A stretch of DNA of 64,000 nt from positions 28,333-92,332 of the forward strand of contig DATANR010000152.1 in NCBI GenBank assembly GCA_036266155.1, read 5' to 3'. Numbering within the stretch: position 1 is the first letter of the stretch; the number at the start of each line of letters is the position of its first letter. Positions 62,686 through 64,000 of this stretch are shown here, in pieces. The notes under the pieces are model-generated. The model made no database searches. It saw only the letters and a list, made by a program, of their open reading frames with translations, and was not told the origin of the DNA. The translations under genes and the position numbers were made by a program. The stretch is from SIAJ01 sp036266155. GTDB lineage: Bacteria > Planctomycetota > Planctomycetia > Gemmatales > Gemmataceae.

Positions 62686-63882
62686 TTACCACGCAGCCCG
62701 ATAGATCGCCTCGATCTCGGCCTGTGTCGGATACCGTGGATTCACGCGCATCAGCCGTTTGAACGAGAACGCCTTCTCCGCGAACGAAGCAAGCATCGTT
62801 TCCTTCACGCCAATGTCGCGCAACCGAACCGGGATGCCGATGTCTTTTTTCAACCGCTCGACGGCCGAGATAGCCTCATCAGCAGCCTCCGATTCGGACT
62901 CCCCCGTCGTATCGTCACCGAGTAGCTCGGCGATGTAACCGAACTCCTCCTGACGAGCCGCAGAGTTGTACCGCATGACGAACGGCAAGAGAAGGCCGTT
63001 CCCGGCGCCGTGCGAGACGTGGACGGCGGCGCCGACCGGATACTCCATCGCATGAACGAGAGCGACGCCGGCGTTCGAGAACGCGAGGCCACCAAGAGTC
63101 GCGGCCAGGGCCATGCCGTCGCGGGCTTCGAGGTCGTTGCCATCGCGAACTGCTCGCCGCAAAAATCTGCCAACGAGCGTGATTGCCTTCTCAGCACACA
63201 TGTCGGCGAGCGGGTTCTTTCCCTGGTAGACCGACGTCTCGCCCGGCGGCAGCGGATAGGTTGCGTTGTCGACGGCCGTGAAGCCCTCGATGGCGTGCGT
63301 GAGAGCATCGATGCCGCTGTCGGCCGTCACCTTCGGCGGGCAACTGACCGTCAGCAACGGATCAACGATCGCCGCGGCTGGCCGCAGGTAATAACTCAGG
63401 ACGCTGACTTTGAGTTGTATGTCGGTGTTTGTGAAGACCGCCGCCTGCGAGACTTCGCTGCCGGTCCCCGCGGTTGTCGGAATGCAGACGAGCGGCATGA
63501 TCGGGCCAGGGACCTTGTTCTCGCCGACGTAATCTCGCACGTCGCCGCCATGCCCGAGCACGACGGCCGCAAGCTTGGCGGCATCCATGTTCGACCCGCC
63601 ACCGAGACCGATGATCGTGTCCGGCCGAAATGCACGCGCGGCCGCGATGCCGTTCTGAATCATGCCGAGAGACGGCTCGGGTTCGCCGCCGTCAAAGACC
63701 TCGACAGGTCGGCCAGCCGCCTCCTTGACCTGATCGACGATGCCGACTTTGGCGAGGACCTTGTCGGTGATGACGAAGACACGCTTCGAAACGATGCGAT
63801 CGAGGATCGAACCCAGTTCGCGGACGGCGTGACGGCCGAAGAGAAGGTGACCGGCCGAACGAAAAGTAAATGTTGTTCGCAT
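62686..63882 (-). CDS. Iron-containing alcohol dehydrogenase (group III)
   Basis: 398 residues; ATG 63882. NAD(P) loop 'IIGLGGGSNMDAAKLAAVVL'; iron-binding region with 'GIDALTHAIEGFTAVDNATYPL' and 'LVHAMEYPVGAAVHVSHGAGNG', including the two His of the family. It oxidises or reduces a short alcohol/aldehyde in the cytoplasm. The next gene (PMT-like) starts 21 nt downstream, so co-transcription is possible. Confidence 0.92.
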   Translation of the reverse strand: MRTTFTFRSAGHLLFGRHAVRELGSILDRIVSKRVFVITDKVLAKVGIVDQVKEAAGRPVEVFDGGEPEPSLGMIQNGIAAARAFRPDTIIGLGGGSNMDAAKLAAVVLGHGGDVRDYVGENKVPGPIMPLVCIPTTAGTGSEVSQAAVFTNTDIQLKVSVLSYYLRPAAAIVDPLLTVSCPPKVTADSGIDALTHAIEGFTAVDNATYPLPPGETSVYQGKNPLADMCAEKAITLVGRFLRRAVRDGNDLEARDGMALAATLGGLAFSNAGVALVHAMEYPVGAAVHVSHGAGNGLLLPFVMRYNSAARQEEFGYIAELLGDDTTGESESEAADEAISAVERLKKDIGIPVRLRDIGVKETMLASFAEKAFSFKRLMRVNPRYPTQAEIEAIYRAAW

Positions 63883-63886
63883 AGTT

Positions 63887-64000
63887 TGCCGTTAGCCGAC
63901 GCGCCAGCGGAGCGCGTCACGCGGTGGAGTCGCAACACCCGCCATTGGCGAGCGTCGAGGCGTAAGCCCGACGTGTCGGCGCTTACACGACGGGCTTACG
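63887..64000. repeat. Dispersed repeat copy and terminal inverted repeat
   Basis: At 63887-63918 lies an imperfect copy (2-nt deletion, one substitution) of the 40-bp arm found at 60945. At 63961-63976 and 63985-64000 two 16-nt arms (cgtaagcccgacgtgt/acacgacgggcttacg) pair with one mismatch. Both elements lie upstream of the alcohol dehydrogenase and run to the window edge. Confidence 0.55.

Overview
The window reads as a high-GC planctomycete chromosome, most likely from the Gemmataceae. Diagnostic signs are a DUF1559 prepilin-like protein, a PVC-type membrane-bound dehydrogenase, a TIGR02996-type protein, an ECF sigma factor fused to a membrane anchor and an extracytoplasmic domain, a VCBS protein with the 'LETMDERLVPA' N-terminal signature, many exported beta-propeller and heme proteins, and a fae-mtdB pair for methanopterin-linked C1 metabolism. 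No rRNA, tRNA, CRISPR array, transposase or phage gene was recognised.

Layout. 1-6.9 kb: exported propeller and heme proteins and a DUF1559 protein. 6.9-11.4 kb: a small accessory stretch holding a P-loop GTPase overlapping a helical partner gene, two exported proteins, and a 425-residue tandem TIR-like protein preceded by a phased repeat array. 11.5-26 kb: an E2-like acyltransferase, a methyltransferase, a TgpA-like transglutaminase, a retropepsin-like pair, an APC transporter followed by a nitrilase-family amidase, a WD40 protein, a PA0069-type radical SAM protein and a GH15 hydrolase. 26-29.9 kb: small exported and lineage-specific proteins, including a ParB-like gene broken by one extra base. 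30-36.4 kb: a redox run (thioredoxin-NHL protein, free DsbD-alpha domain, ECF sigma fusion, full DsbD-like reductase). 36.4-39.7 kb: a YdcZ-like membrane protein and fae-mtdB. 39.9-47 kb: an HtrA-like protease, a polysaccharide deacetylase, a FliA/WhiG-type sigma factor and a heme protein. 47-53 kb: a Cys-rich exported protein, nagA, a propeller lipoprotein, selD, and HU with a basic tail. 53-64 kb: a DUF4287/DUF5655 protein, a GT4 glycosyltransferase, a VCBS protein, an MbtG-like N-hydroxylase interrupted by one stop codon, a PhoD-like phosphatase, a PMT-type glycosyltransferase and an iron-dependent alcohol dehydrogenase.

Genes are mostly monocistronic or in short operons. Convergent gene ends often carry perfect GC-rich inverted repeats. 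The best candidates for something undescribed are the tandem TIR protein with its 22-bp phased repeats, the nearby GTPase/partner pair, and the orphan MbtG-like gene. Start sites were chosen by Shine-Dalgarno position, so many are shorter than the longest open frame.
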